A stretch of DNA of 64,000 nucleotides from Limiplasma sp031549415 (GTDB lineage Bacteria; Bacillota; Clostridia; Christensenellales; Aristaeellaceae): positions 38,437 through 102,436 of the forward strand of contig JAVBPU010000003.1 of the NCBI GenBank assembly GCA_031549415.1. Reading direction: 5' to 3'. The translations under genes were made by a program, and so were the position numbers. The notes below the pieces were generated by a model. It worked only from the letters and a program-made list of their open reading frames with translations. It was not told the DNA's origin and made no database searches. Below are positions 8,618 through 15,912 of the stretch, piece by piece. Positions within the stretch are counted from its first letter, which is position 1. Each line of letters starts with the position of its first letter.

Positions 8618-8893
8618 ATGAACGACTATGAAGGCATCATGAATAGAGACTCTTGCGGCGACATCGACGGCGCCCTGCGGCGTTTAGTGGGCCATCCCGT
8701 GGTACTGCACCTGGTGAATGGCCAGTCCTTCCGGGGCTTGGTGCTCAACGTCATCGGCAATGCCGTGCGCCTGATCACCTCCAACGGTTGCAAGGTTTTG
8801 ATCCCCTTCCTGCACATTTCCGCCGTGCGGGAGCCGCAGTTGGAGTTCAGCACCCGTTGCATCGGCCGTGGGGACTGCGATTCCAATGACTAA
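8618..8893 (+). CDS. Small Sm-like beta-barrel protein, possibly spore-related
   Basis: 91 residues from ATG 8618, which follows AAAAGGAG by 7 bp. After a short polar N-terminus, residues ~24-68 read HPVVLHLVNGQSFRG, LVLNVIGNAVRLITSNG and VLIPFLHISAV. This alternation of strands with a Gly-containing turn and a final I-P-x-x-x-I strand is the pattern of short Sm-like/DUF2642-type proteins, often seen among spore-coat-associated proteins of Bacillota. The C-terminus has two Cys in RCIGRGDCDSND. A terminator follows directly, so it is transcribed alone. The next gene downstream carries a second domain of the same pattern. The assignment is by pattern, not by full similarity. Confidence 0.6.
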   Translation: MNDYEGIMNRDSCGDIDGALRRLVGHPVVLHLVNGQSFRGLVLNVIGNAVRLITSNGCKVLIPFLHISAVREPQLEFSTRCIGRGDCDSND

Positions 8894-8938
8894 TTCCCTG
8901 CAAAGGGCCTTTTCGTAGCGGCGTCCAGCATCCTCCAC

Positions 8939-8977
8939 GGGGCCTCCGCGAATATTTGCGGGGGCTCCTTTCTTTTT
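8939..8977 (+). terminator. Rho-independent terminator
   Basis: An 11-bp stem (GGGGCCTCCGC with GCGGGGGCTCC, wobble pairs included) around an AT loop, followed by TTTCTTTTT, 45 bp after the stop at 8893. Confidence 0.85.
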
Positions 8978-9097
8978 GCAGGGCGTTACAGGGTGATGAG
9001 CCCGAACCCCTTCCCCTGCGGCGCATACACTGGAAGCAGCGGCCATGCCGCGTGATCCCAGCCAAAGCGTCGGCAAACCAGAAACGGATGTGAACGT

Positions 9098-9955
9098 ATG
9101 AACCCCACGCCATGCCATGCGATGCACAAAGGGCTTCAAGGCGTGCTGCCGCCCTATTGCTGCATGCGATACCTATACTACGCGCCAAAGCCGAGGATGC
9201 AGGACCCCTTTGCGCCCCTCTGGATTTCCACCCAAGGGCCGCAGCCGGTTTCCATGCCCTGCGCCTCCCCGCCGGTGCCACCGCCGATGGTGGCAAGGGC
9301 GCCTCAGGCGTTGCCGCAGGGGGTGTTGCCCCCTGTGCCGCCTCCACCGCTCCCGCCCCCACCACCTCCGTCAGAGGGGAAGGAATTGAAAACCCCGATG
9401 GCCGAACAGGAAGTGGAAATGGAAATGGGAGTGGAAGCCGAAACAAAGCTGGAACAAGAACCAAAAATCGAAACGGAAATGGAAACGGAAATGGAAACGG
9501 AAATGGAAATGGAAACGGAACCAGAGCTAGAAACAGACCTGGAGATGGGGGTGGAAACGGAAAGGGTAGCGGATAGGTTGGAAGGCCCCGGTCCTCTGCA
9601 GCAGGAACCCGTTTTGCCCCCCTTGTCCCACCTGGCTCCTTTGGTCACCGCGGAGGAAGGGCGCAAAGAGTTTCCAGAGCGGTATCCCTTTGAGCCAACC
9701 TTTCCGGAGGCCATTTTGGACACCCGGGGCGCCGGGTACCTGCAATACCAGGACTGGTGGTTTATGCGGGAGGTGGATCTGGCGGTCCGCGGCTACATTT
9801 TGACGGGAACGCCCATCTTTTTGCAGAGAGACACCCTACGGGTGGTGAACAACACCAGCAGCTACTTTGTGCCCCTAAGCCGGATTGATTACATCCGCAC
9901 CAATGATGGGTTGTGTGAGCGGAAGGATGGGCGAGTGCACCCACGGGACTCCTGA
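9098..9955 (+). CDS. Proline-rich and Glu/Met/Thr-repeat protein with C-terminal Sm-like domain
   Basis: 285 residues. The start at 9098 is uncertain because no strong ribosome site precedes it. Residues ~45-90 are proline-rich with runs of P; residues ~95-155 are a highly acidic repeat of E-M-E-T units, encoded by a 12-base tandem repeat. The last ~90 residues are ordinary sequence: GAGYLQYQDWWFMREVDLAV, then GYILTGTPIFLQRDTLRVV and NTSSYFVPLSRIDYIRT, the same strand-turn-strand pattern ending in P-x-x-x-I as the gene at 8618. This suggests paired coat- or surface-type proteins, with the acidic region acting as a spacer or metal binder (inference). Not recognised as a named family. Confidence 0.55.
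   Translation: MNPTPCHAMHKGLQGVLPPYCCMRYLYYAPKPRMQDPFAPLWISTQGPQPVSMPCASPPVPPPMVARAPQALPQGVLPPVPPPPLPPPPPPSEGKELKTPMAEQEVEMEMGVEAETKLEQEPKIETEMETEMETEMEMETEPELETDLEMGVETERVADRLEGPGPLQQEPVLPPLSHLAPLVTAEEGRKEFPERYPFEPTFPEAILDTRGAGYLQYQDWWFMREVDLAVRGYILTGTPIFLQRDTLRVVNNTSSYFVPLSRIDYIRTNDGLCERKDGRVHPRDS
9405..9560 (+). repeat. Coding tandem repeat of GGAAATGGAAAC-type units
   Basis: Six- and twelve-base units GAAATG / GAAACG alternate through this stretch and encode E-M-E-T repeats in the gene at 9098. Such arrays are prone to length change by slippage. Confidence 0.85.
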
Positions 9956-9971
9956 TGGCAATTTGCCCTCT

Positions 9972-10255
9972 CTGGAAGCGATGGTAGAACAAACTCCGAA
10001 AACATAACATAGTCTTTGCGGATCTTTTTCCCCGGCGCGTTGCCCCGTCCGGTCCGCATAGCGCCAGGATGCCTCCCCCTCGCGGCTGAGCGCCAGGGAA
10101 AAATCTCTCGCACATCCTGTGGCTCCGTTTTCGGAATTTGCTCTAAGGAGGGCGCTAAGGGGAACACGGACTGCCCCTCGCCGTTCCTCCTTGGTCCCCC
10201 CTGGCATCGTTTCCAGTTTGTTCTACCAACTGCCTTTTGGGCCACCAACGACCCC
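9972..10255 (+). repeat. Degenerate arm of the composite repeat family, interrupted by a MITE
   Basis: CTGGAAGCGATGG at 9972-9984 pairs with TGGCATCGTTTCCAG at 10202-10216, and the sequence from 10144 (TAAGGAGGG, CTAAGGGG, CTCGCCGTTC) to ~10255 (ACCAACTGCC, GGGCCACCAAC) matches one arm of the elements at 27242-27786 and 51911-52444. The 157-bp MITE splits it at a TA. The 9956-10308 stretch holds no gene. Confidence 0.7.
9987..10143 (+). mobile_element. 157-bp MITE, copy 1 (Tc1/mariner or IS630-like ends)
   Basis: Left end GAACAAACTCCGAAAAC and right end GTTTTCGGAATTTGCTC are inverted repeats (17 bp, two mismatches), flanked by TA on both sides (9985-9986 and 10144-10145). No coding capacity. 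A second copy of identical length lies at 27830-27986. It sits inside a hairpin repeat that is uninterrupted elsewhere in the window. Confidence 0.8.
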
Positions 10256-10308
10256 AAGGAGCCATGCCAAAAACAATCCTAAAAACATATCACACTTCCC
10301 CCCGCCCA

Positions 10309-10337
10309 TTGACAAACCACCCGCAGGCGGATATAAT
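10309..10337 (+). promoter_or_regulatory. Predicted sigma-A promoter for greA
   Basis: Perfect TTGACA (10309-10314), 17-bp spacer and perfect TATAAT (10332-10337). Transcription would start near 10344, leaving a ~180-nt leader before greA. Confidence 0.8.
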
Positions 10338-10405
10338 ACATCAGTATCTTTTGTGAGCGCCGAATCAACCCAACAGTTCTTCTCGGTCTGTTCGGTTGGC
10401 ATCAA

Positions 10406-10446
10406 TTGCACCGCGAAACCCATTTTTTAGTGGGCGGGCGGTGCAA
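10406..10446 (+). promoter_or_regulatory. Stable hairpin in the greA leader
   Basis: TTGCACCGC (10406-10414) pairs with GCGGTGCAA (10438-10446), with an inner CCCA/TGGG helix and a T-rich loop. No terminal T-run, so it is not a simple terminator. A second small hairpin (ACGCAGCC/GGCTGCGT) lies near 10484-10502. Confidence 0.5.
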
Positions 10447-10524
10447 GTCTGCTATATAGGCATTGACAGGGATGCGCAAGGACGCAGCCAGAGGCTGCGT
10501 TCAGACTGAAAGGGGATACCACAT

Positions 10525-11007
10525 ATGGCAGACCAGGAGAAAAAAGTTGTTTTGACCCGCGAGGGTTTTGAAAAAATGGAAAAAGAGCTGGAGTATTTTA
10601 CCAGCGTGCGGCGCAATGAAATCGCGGAGCAGATTGCCGTGGCCCGCGGCTTTGGCGACCTTTCCGAAAATGCCGAGTATGACGAGGCCAAGAACGAGCA
10701 AAGCCGCATTGAGGCCAAGATCATCGACATGGAAAACGCCCTGCGCAATTGCATCGTGGTGGACGATGACGACGTGACCACCGAAACCGTGGGCGTGGGC
10801 AACACCGTGAAGGTGAAGAACCTCACCGCGAAGATGGACCAGGTGTTCACCATCGTGGGCAGCAATGAGACTGATCCCAAGGCCATGAAAATCAGCCTGG
10901 ATAGCCCCATCGGCGCGGCGCTGCTGGGCAAAAAGGTGGGGCAGACCGTGTCTGTGGATGTGCCCGTGGGGAACATCAAGCTGAAGGTAGAAGAGATTTC
11001 AAGGTAA
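10525..11007 (+). CDS. greA: Transcription elongation factor GreA
   Basis: 160 residues, the normal GreA length. The N-terminal coiled-coil runs from LTREGFEKMEKELEYF to about residue 75, and its tip contains the DLSENAEYDEAK motif whose acidic residues enter the RNA-polymerase secondary channel and promote cleavage of backtracked RNA. The C-terminal FKBP-like domain has the MKISLDSPIGAALLGKKVGQ stretch typical of GreA. It is driven by a consensus promoter and lies 65 bp before lysS, a greA-lysS pairing seen in many Bacillota. Confidence 0.97.
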   Translation: MADQEKKVVLTREGFEKMEKELEYFTSVRRNEIAEQIAVARGFGDLSENAEYDEAKNEQSRIEAKIIDMENALRNCIVVDDDDVTTETVGVGNTVKVKNLTAKMDQVFTIVGSNETDPKAMKISLDSPIGAALLGKKVGQTVSVDVPVGNIKLKVEEISR

Positions 11008-11072
11008 GCGTAAATTTTTCCGGGGCTGCGACTCCTTTGCGTATCCCCTGACCCATAAAGGAGGACAACCCA

Positions 11073-12590
11073 GTGACCGAACCGCAACACACTCTTCCCG
11101 CCCAGGAACAGCCCGCGGAACTCACACAGGCCCAGCGCAGCGAGCAGGAGGGCATCCGCCGCCAGAAGCTGCAAAAACTGATCGAGGCGGGGCAGGACCC
11201 CTACGCCATCACCCGGTATCCCGTCAGCCATGGTAGCCGGGACATCCTGGACGGGTTTGACGCGCTGGAAGGCCAAACCGTTACGCTGGCGGGCCGCATG
11301 GTCAGCAAGCGGGTGATGGGGAAGGCCTCTTTTGCGCATCTGCTGGACGGGGAAGGCAGCCTGCAAATCTATGTGAAGCGGGACGATGTGGGGGACGAGC
11401 CCTACGCCGCCTTTAAGGACATGGATATCGGCGATGTGCTGGGCGTAAAGGGCACGGTGTTCCGCACCCAAAAGGGCGAGATCAGCGTCCACGCCCAGGA
11501 GATCACGCTGTTATCGAAGTGCCTGAAGGTGCTGCCGGAAAAATTCCACGGCCTGAAGGACCCGGACCTGCGCTACCGCCAGCGGTACGTGGACATGATC
11601 GTCAACCCCGAGGTGCGGGACACCTTCCGCAAACGCAGCCAGATCATCGCCGCCGTGCGGGAATTTTTGGACGCCCGGGGCTTTTTGGAAGTGGATACGC
11701 CGGTGCTGCACACCATCGAGATGGGCGCGGCGGCCCGCACCTTCAAAACCCACCACAACACGCTGGACATCGACATGTTTTTGCGCATCGAGACCGAGCT
11801 GTACTTGAAGCGCCTCATCGTGGGCGGTTTTGAAAAGGTGTACGAGGTGGGCCGCCTGTTCCGCAACGAGGGCATGGACGCCACCCACAACCCGGAGTTT
11901 ACCAGCGTGGAAACCTACCAGGCCTACGTGGATTACAACGAGGTCATGGACATGGTGGAGGCGCTGTACGCCTATGTGGCGCAAAAGGTCTGCGGAAGCA
12001 CCTGCGTGCCCCACGGGGAGGAGCAAATTGAGCTGAAAGCCCCCTGGCCCCGCGTTCCCATGGCCCAGGCCGTGAAAGACGCCTGCGGCGTGGACTGGAA
12101 AACCTGGCAAACGGACCAGGAGGCCCGGGACGCCCTCAAAGCCATGGGCGTGCACGTGGACAAGACGGCCAAGCGGGGGGACTGCCTGGCGGCGCTGTTT
12201 GACGAGCATGTGGAGGCCACGCTGCGCCAGCCCACCTTCATTATTGATTATCCGGTGGACATTTCGCCCCTGGCCAAGCGCAAGCCCCAGGACCCGGAGC
12301 TGACGGAGCGGTTTGAGTTCTTCATCTGCGGCCATGAGATGGGCAATGCCTTCTCCGAGCTGAACGACCCGGTGGACCAGCGCCGCCGCTTTGAGGACCA
12401 GGTGGCCCTGCGCCACAGCCAGGGCCTGCTGGGTGTGAAGGTGGACGAGGACTACGTCAACGCGCTGGAGCATGGCATGCCGCCTACGGGAGGCCTGGGC
12501 TTTGGCATCGACCGCATGGTGATGCTGCTGACGGACAACGCCTCCATCCGGGACGTGCTGCTGTTCCCCACTATGAAGCCCAGGGATTAG
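11073..12590 (+). CDS. lysS: Lysyl-tRNA synthetase, class II
   Basis: 505 residues, GTG start behind AAAGGAGG. The N-terminal OB-fold anticodon-binding domain (about 60-160, VTLAGRMVSKRVMGKASFAH) is followed by class II motifs: motif 1 near FLEVDTPVLHT, motif 2 in FRNEGMDATHNPEF, motif 3 in GLGFGIDRMVMLL near the C-terminus. It charges tRNA-Lys with lysine in the cytoplasm. Length is typical and no C-terminal extension is present. It is probably cotranscribed with greA. Confidence 0.97.
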   Translation: MTEPQHTLPAQEQPAELTQAQRSEQEGIRRQKLQKLIEAGQDPYAITRYPVSHGSRDILDGFDALEGQTVTLAGRMVSKRVMGKASFAHLLDGEGSLQIYVKRDDVGDEPYAAFKDMDIGDVLGVKGTVFRTQKGEISVHAQEITLLSKCLKVLPEKFHGLKDPDLRYRQRYVDMIVNPEVRDTFRKRSQIIAAVREFLDARGFLEVDTPVLHTIEMGAAARTFKTHHNTLDIDMFLRIETELYLKRLIVGGFEKVYEVGRLFRNEGMDATHNPEFTSVETYQAYVDYNEVMDMVEALYAYVAQKVCGSTCVPHGEEQIELKAPWPRVPMAQAVKDACGVDWKTWQTDQEARDALKAMGVHVDKTAKRGDCLAALFDEHVEATLRQPTFIIDYPVDISPLAKRKPQDPELTERFEFFICGHEMGNAFSELNDPVDQRRRFEDQVALRHSQGLLGVKVDEDYVNALEHGMPPTGGLGFGIDRMVMLLTDNASIRDVLLFPTMKPRD

Positions 12591-12599
12591 CACATTTTG

Positions 12600-12643
12600 C
12601 GGGCAGACTGCGCCATTTTACGGCACGGCCTGCCTGTTTTTTG
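12600..12643 (+). terminator. Possible terminator after lysS
   Basis: CGGGCAG pairs with CTGCCTG across a ~22-nt loop, followed by six T. The stem is short and includes a wobble pair. Confidence 0.4.
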
Positions 12644-12659
12644 ACAGAGGTGAGTTTTC

Positions 12660-13319
12660 ATGACCTTTCGCGCGCCCATCACCAAGGAGCGGCTCCGGGA
12701 CCATTTCCGCTACAATTTTTGGAAATATCTGCTGCTGGCCGCCTTGGCGGTGTTTGGCTGGAACCTGTTGTTCACCGTCACCCGCTACCGGGTGCCGGAG
12801 GAAAGAAAGCTGGATTTCTACGTGGACGGCATTTCGGTTTCTCAGGAGGCCGACGCCGCCATGGAAGGGTTCATGCGCGGCGTTCACCAGGAGGCCACGC
12901 CGGAGATGGAAGAGGTCAGTTATGTTTTGCTGGCCCAGGATGGGCCCTATGGCGACATGCAGCTCTCCGTCTGGGTGGCCGCGGGCCAGGGGGACCTGTT
13001 TCTGCTGCAAAAGCAGCGGTTTGCGCACTTGGCCGCAGGGGGCGCGCTGGTGGATTTGGGCCCCTTTGTGGAAAGTGGCGCTCTGCCGGTGGCAGGGATG
13101 AATTTGGCCGCCGGAAAGGCGCGGAATGAAGCCGATGGCCAGCTGGCCCAGTACGGCATCCCGGCGGATTCTCTGCAGGGGCTGGGGGCCTGCGGCGCTC
13201 TGGTGAAGGGCGGCGTTTTGTGCGTTCGCACGGGCGTTAACGAGGATGCGGCCCTCCGGGCCATGGCCTATTTGCTGACCCATGCGCAAGCCCTCCCCAA
13301 GGAAGGAGAGACCCCATGA
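12660..13319 (+). CDS. Membrane-anchored protein of unknown function
   Basis: 219 residues. A basic N-terminus (RLRDHFRYNFWKY) precedes one transmembrane helix at about residues 23-41 (LLLAALAVFGWNLLF), and the remaining ~175 residues would face outside. No signal cleavage site is obvious. The exported part has no motif I recognise; SYVLLAQDGPYGDMQ and LFLLQKQRFAHL suggest an alpha/beta domain. Its stop overlaps the next start (ATGA), so translation is coupled to the GyrI-like protein. Similar small one-helix proteins occur in Clostridia, but I assign no function. Confidence 0.7.
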   Translation: MTFRAPITKERLRDHFRYNFWKYLLLAALAVFGWNLLFTVTRYRVPEERKLDFYVDGISVSQEADAAMEGFMRGVHQEATPEMEEVSYVLLAQDGPYGDMQLSVWVAAGQGDLFLLQKQRFAHLAAGGALVDLGPFVESGALPVAGMNLAAGKARNEADGQLAQYGIPADSLQGLGACGALVKGGVLCVRTGVNEDAALRAMAYLLTHAQALPKEGETP

Positions 13320-13957
13320 GCGAGGCCCTTGATTTCAAAAAGAAGGACAAGGCGCTGTACCAGCCCGCCACCACCCCGGGCATCATCGACGTGCCTTCCA
13401 TGCGGTTTTTGATGGTGGACGGCCAGGGGGACCCCAACACGGCCCAGGCCTACGCGGACGCGGTGGAGGCCCTCTATGGGCTGAGCTATGCCATCAAGAT
13501 GAGCAAAATGGGCGGACAGCAGCCCGCCGGGTATTTTGACTATGTGGTGCCGCCCCTGGAAGGGCTGTGGTGGACCCAGGGAGCCATTTATGACGGCGTC
13601 ACCAACAAGGACAAAAGCCAGTTCTGCTGGACCTCCTTGCTGCGCCAGCCGGAGTTTGTGACGGCGGAGGTTTTGCAAGAGGCCCAGGCGGCCCTGCGCA
13701 AGAAAAAGCCGGGGTTGGATACCTCTTTGGTGCGGCTTGTTGACTTTACGGAGGGCCTTTGCGTGCAGGTGATGCACCTGGGCCCCTATGACGCGGAACC
13801 CGCCACCGTGGCCCAGATGGACGCCTTTGTGGCGGTCCAGGGTTATCACGCCGACTTCTCCGATACCCGCCACCACCATGAAATCTACCTGAGCGACCCG
13901 CGAAAGACCGCGCCGGAAAAGCTGAAAACCGTGATCCGCCATCCGGTGCGAAAATAA
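13316..13957 (+). CDS. GyrI-like small-molecule-binding domain protein
   Basis: 213 residues. The N-terminus LDFKKKDKALYQPATTPGII followed by SMRFLMVDGQGDPN matches the family of stand-alone GyrI-like (SOUL/GyrI superfamily) proteins common in Bacillota, which carry YGLSYAIKM, GGQQPAGYFDYVVPPLEGLWW and FTEGLCVQVMHLGPY. These fold like the effector domain of MerR/AraC regulators and bind amphipathic molecules; some hydrolyse xenobiotics. No DNA-binding domain is attached. Translationally coupled to the membrane protein upstream. Ligand unknown. Confidence 0.8.
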   Translation: MSEALDFKKKDKALYQPATTPGIIDVPSMRFLMVDGQGDPNTAQAYADAVEALYGLSYAIKMSKMGGQQPAGYFDYVVPPLEGLWWTQGAIYDGVTNKDKSQFCWTSLLRQPEFVTAEVLQEAQAALRKKKPGLDTSLVRLVDFTEGLCVQVMHLGPYDAEPATVAQMDAFVAVQGYHADFSDTRHHHEIYLSDPRKTAPEKLKTVIRHPVRK

Positions 13958-14068
13958 GTGGAGGAAATGGGCAGATTGCACCAAAAGGACTGTTTCGCAT
14001 AATTTTGATTCCATGGGGGAACGCTGGGGGTGGAAGTCGTTCCCATATATGGAAAGGAAGTCGATTTT

Positions 14069-14305
14069 ATGTTGCAACAACAATGCTTGCTGTGTGGGCA
14101 GGAGCATTCCACCGGGCTGAACGTGATGGGATGCCTGCTCTGTTTTTCTTGTGAAAAGGAACTGCTGCGAACCACGGCCGCCAGCATCAGCCGCCAAAGA
14201 CGGGCGAACTTGCTGCGGTTATACGGGGCGCAGCCCAAGGGCAGGGGCGTGACCCCGGCACCCCATCAGGGCTACGCCCTGAACCCCTCCTTGAAATGCC
14301 GGTAA
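14069..14305 (+). CDS. gin: Gin/CsfB-like anti-sigma-G factor
   Basis: 78 residues from ATG 14069, behind GGAAAGGAAG. Two Cys pairs (C6-x-x-C9 and C25-x-x-C28) in QQQCLLCGQEHSTGL and GCLLCFSCEKELL form the zinc-binding signature of the sigma-G inhibitor Gin, with the family's CEKE after the last Cys. Gin binds sigma-G (and sigma-E) to delay late sporulation gene expression. The neighbours, an Orn/Lys/Arg-decarboxylase-like gene and tmk, reproduce the Bacillus order csfB..yaaO-tmk, which supports both the call and spore formation. The Arg-rich tail is longer than needed for the zinc fold. Confidence 0.75.
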   Translation: MLQQQCLLCGQEHSTGLNVMGCLLCFSCEKELLRTTAASISRQRRANLLRLYGAQPKGRGVTPAPHQGYALNPSLKCR

Positions 14306-14351
14306 AGCCGGTCTTTCGGTAACGGGATTCTTTGGCGCATGCCAAGCGTCT

Positions 14352-14378
14352 AAGCCTTGCCAAGCAGGGCTTTTTTTG
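14352..14378 (+). terminator. Rho-independent terminator after gin
   Basis: AAGCCTTGC pairs with GCAGGGCTT (one wobble) around a CAA loop, followed by a run of T. Confidence 0.75.
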
Positions 14379-14454
14379 TTATGCTGTATACTGGTGTGGT
14401 ATTCAATAGTATGGGTTTCATAAGAATCCCCCTTCCACGCCAAGGAGGCGGCCC

Positions 14455-15867
14455 GTGGAGCGGCCTATTTACCGAATGCTACAGCAAAGCTCCCGGCGGA
14501 GCTCGTTGCATATGCCCGCCACCGGAGGGAAAGCCCCCTTTGGTAGGCCGGACCCATACCGCCTGGACACCACGGAGCTGCCCGTGACGGATGATTTGTA
14601 CCGGCCCACCGGGGCCATCGCCCGGGCCCAGGCGCTGGCGGCGGCCAGCAGCGGCGCGGCCCATACGCTGATGCTGCACGGCGGCAGCACGGCGGGCATG
14701 CATGCCATGCTGCTGTACTGCTTGCGCCGGGGGGACCGCGTCATCTTGCCCCGCAACTGCCATGTGAGCGCCCTGCACCTGTGCGCCACGGCAGGCATTC
14801 AGCCGGTGTTTGCCGAAGCGGTCCTGGAAGGGGTCAGGCCCCACACCCCCCTTGCGGCCTATGCCCAGGCCATGGAGCGACACCCCCAGGCCAAGGCGCT
14901 GCTGGTGGTCCGGCCGGATTATTATGGCCTGATGCCGGAGCTGGAACCCCTGGTGGCGCTGGCCCGCAAGAAAGGCCTGTGGCTGCTATGCGACGAGGCC
15001 CACGGGGCCACCTATCCCTGGCGGACGGATGTCAAAGGCGCCATCTCCCTGGGGGCGGACATGGCGGTGCAAAGCGCCCACAAGACGCTGCCCGCACTCA
15101 CCGCCGGGGCCTGGCTCCATGCCGGGGAAAGGGTGGATGTAAACCGCCTGCGGCGTATCCTGCGCATGGTGCAAACCAGCAGCCCGTCCTTTTTGACCTT
15201 GCTGGCCCTGGATGATGCCCGGGCCTGGATGGACCGTTGGGGAAGGGCAGCCTGCCAGGGCCTTTTGGCGGCCTTGCAGGATTTTTACGGGAAGGCCCAG
15301 GCCCTGGGCTACGCCCCCGGCCAAGGCCCCGCGCCCCCCGGCCATGCCTTTGACCCCCTGCGGCTGGTGCTGCAGGCCCCCCAGGGCGGGTATGCCCTGG
15401 GCCAGGCATTGCAGGACCAAGGCATTGACCTGGAGCTGTGCGACGACCGCTGCATCGTGGGCATTGTGCCGCTACGGGGGTATCAGCCGTTGCTGCGCAA
15501 GCTGTTGCGGGCTCTTGGACGCATCCCGGCCACGCCTGCGGCAGAGCCCCAGGCCCCTACAGGCCAGTCCCAGGCCCCTACCGATCACGCCCCGGCCCCT
15601 ACAGGCCCGCCCTGGCCCCGCCAGTGGCCCGTTCGGCAGACGCCCCTTTGTGAGGCGGCCTTCGCGCCCTGCCAGGGGATTCCCTTCCCGGAGGCCGTGG
15701 GCCGGGTCAGTGCCGCCTGCGTGGGGCTGTACCCGCCGGGCATCGCCCTGTTGACCCCTGGCGACCTCATTTCCCAGGACTGGGCGGATTTCCTGGCGGC
15801 CCAGGAACCCCGGCGGCTTTTCGGCCTTTCCGAGGACGGGACACTGCTGTGCCTGGCGCAGCGCTGA
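14455..15867 (+). CDS. Orn/Lys/Arg decarboxylase-like PLP enzyme (YaaO type)
   Basis: 470 residues, GTG start 6 bp after AAGGAGG. The fold-type I core includes the N-terminal HMPATGGKAPFG region, GGSTAGMHAMLL, CDEAHGATYPW with the cofactor-contacting Asp/His, and QSAHKTLPALTAGAWLH, where the Lys binds pyridoxal phosphate. It would decarboxylate a basic amino acid or act on a related substrate; the shorter YaaO-type enzymes lack the wing domain of inducible decarboxylases. An unusual proline/threonine linker of imperfect repeats (about residues 360-385, QAPTGQSQAPTDH) separates the core from the C-terminal domain. It lies between gin and the tmk fusion. Confidence 0.8.
   Translation: MERPIYRMLQQSSRRSSLHMPATGGKAPFGRPDPYRLDTTELPVTDDLYRPTGAIARAQALAAASSGAAHTLMLHGGSTAGMHAMLLYCLRRGDRVILPRNCHVSALHLCATAGIQPVFAEAVLEGVRPHTPLAAYAQAMERHPQAKALLVVRPDYYGLMPELEPLVALARKKGLWLLCDEAHGATYPWRTDVKGAISLGADMAVQSAHKTLPALTAGAWLHAGERVDVNRLRRILRMVQTSSPSFLTLLALDDARAWMDRWGRAACQGLLAALQDFYGKAQALGYAPGQGPAPPGHAFDPLRLVLQAPQGGYALGQALQDQGIDLELCDDRCIVGIVPLRGYQPLLRKLLRALGRIPATPAAEPQAPTGQSQAPTDHAPAPTGPPWPRQWPVRQTPLCEAAFAPCQGIPFPEAVGRVSAACVGLYPPGIALLTPGDLISQDWADFLAAQEPRRLFGLSEDGTLLCLAQR
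15548..15612 (+). repeat. Coding repeat CAGGCCCCTAC in the decarboxylase linker
   Basis: Three spaced copies of a (C)AGGCCCCTAC-type unit (the last as CGGCCCCTAC) encode Q/P-A-P-T repeats joining the enzyme's two domains. Confidence 0.65.
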
Positions 15868-15912
15868 ATGAAAAACAACAACGGGGATTTTCCCCCTAAA
15901 GGAGCATCAAGC

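Noticed and set aside
10406..10446. T-box riboswitch before greA-lysS, suggested by ACCGCG in the leader
   Set aside because: The full T-box AGGGTGGNACCGCG sequence, stem I features and a terminator are absent, and the stem lies far before lysS.
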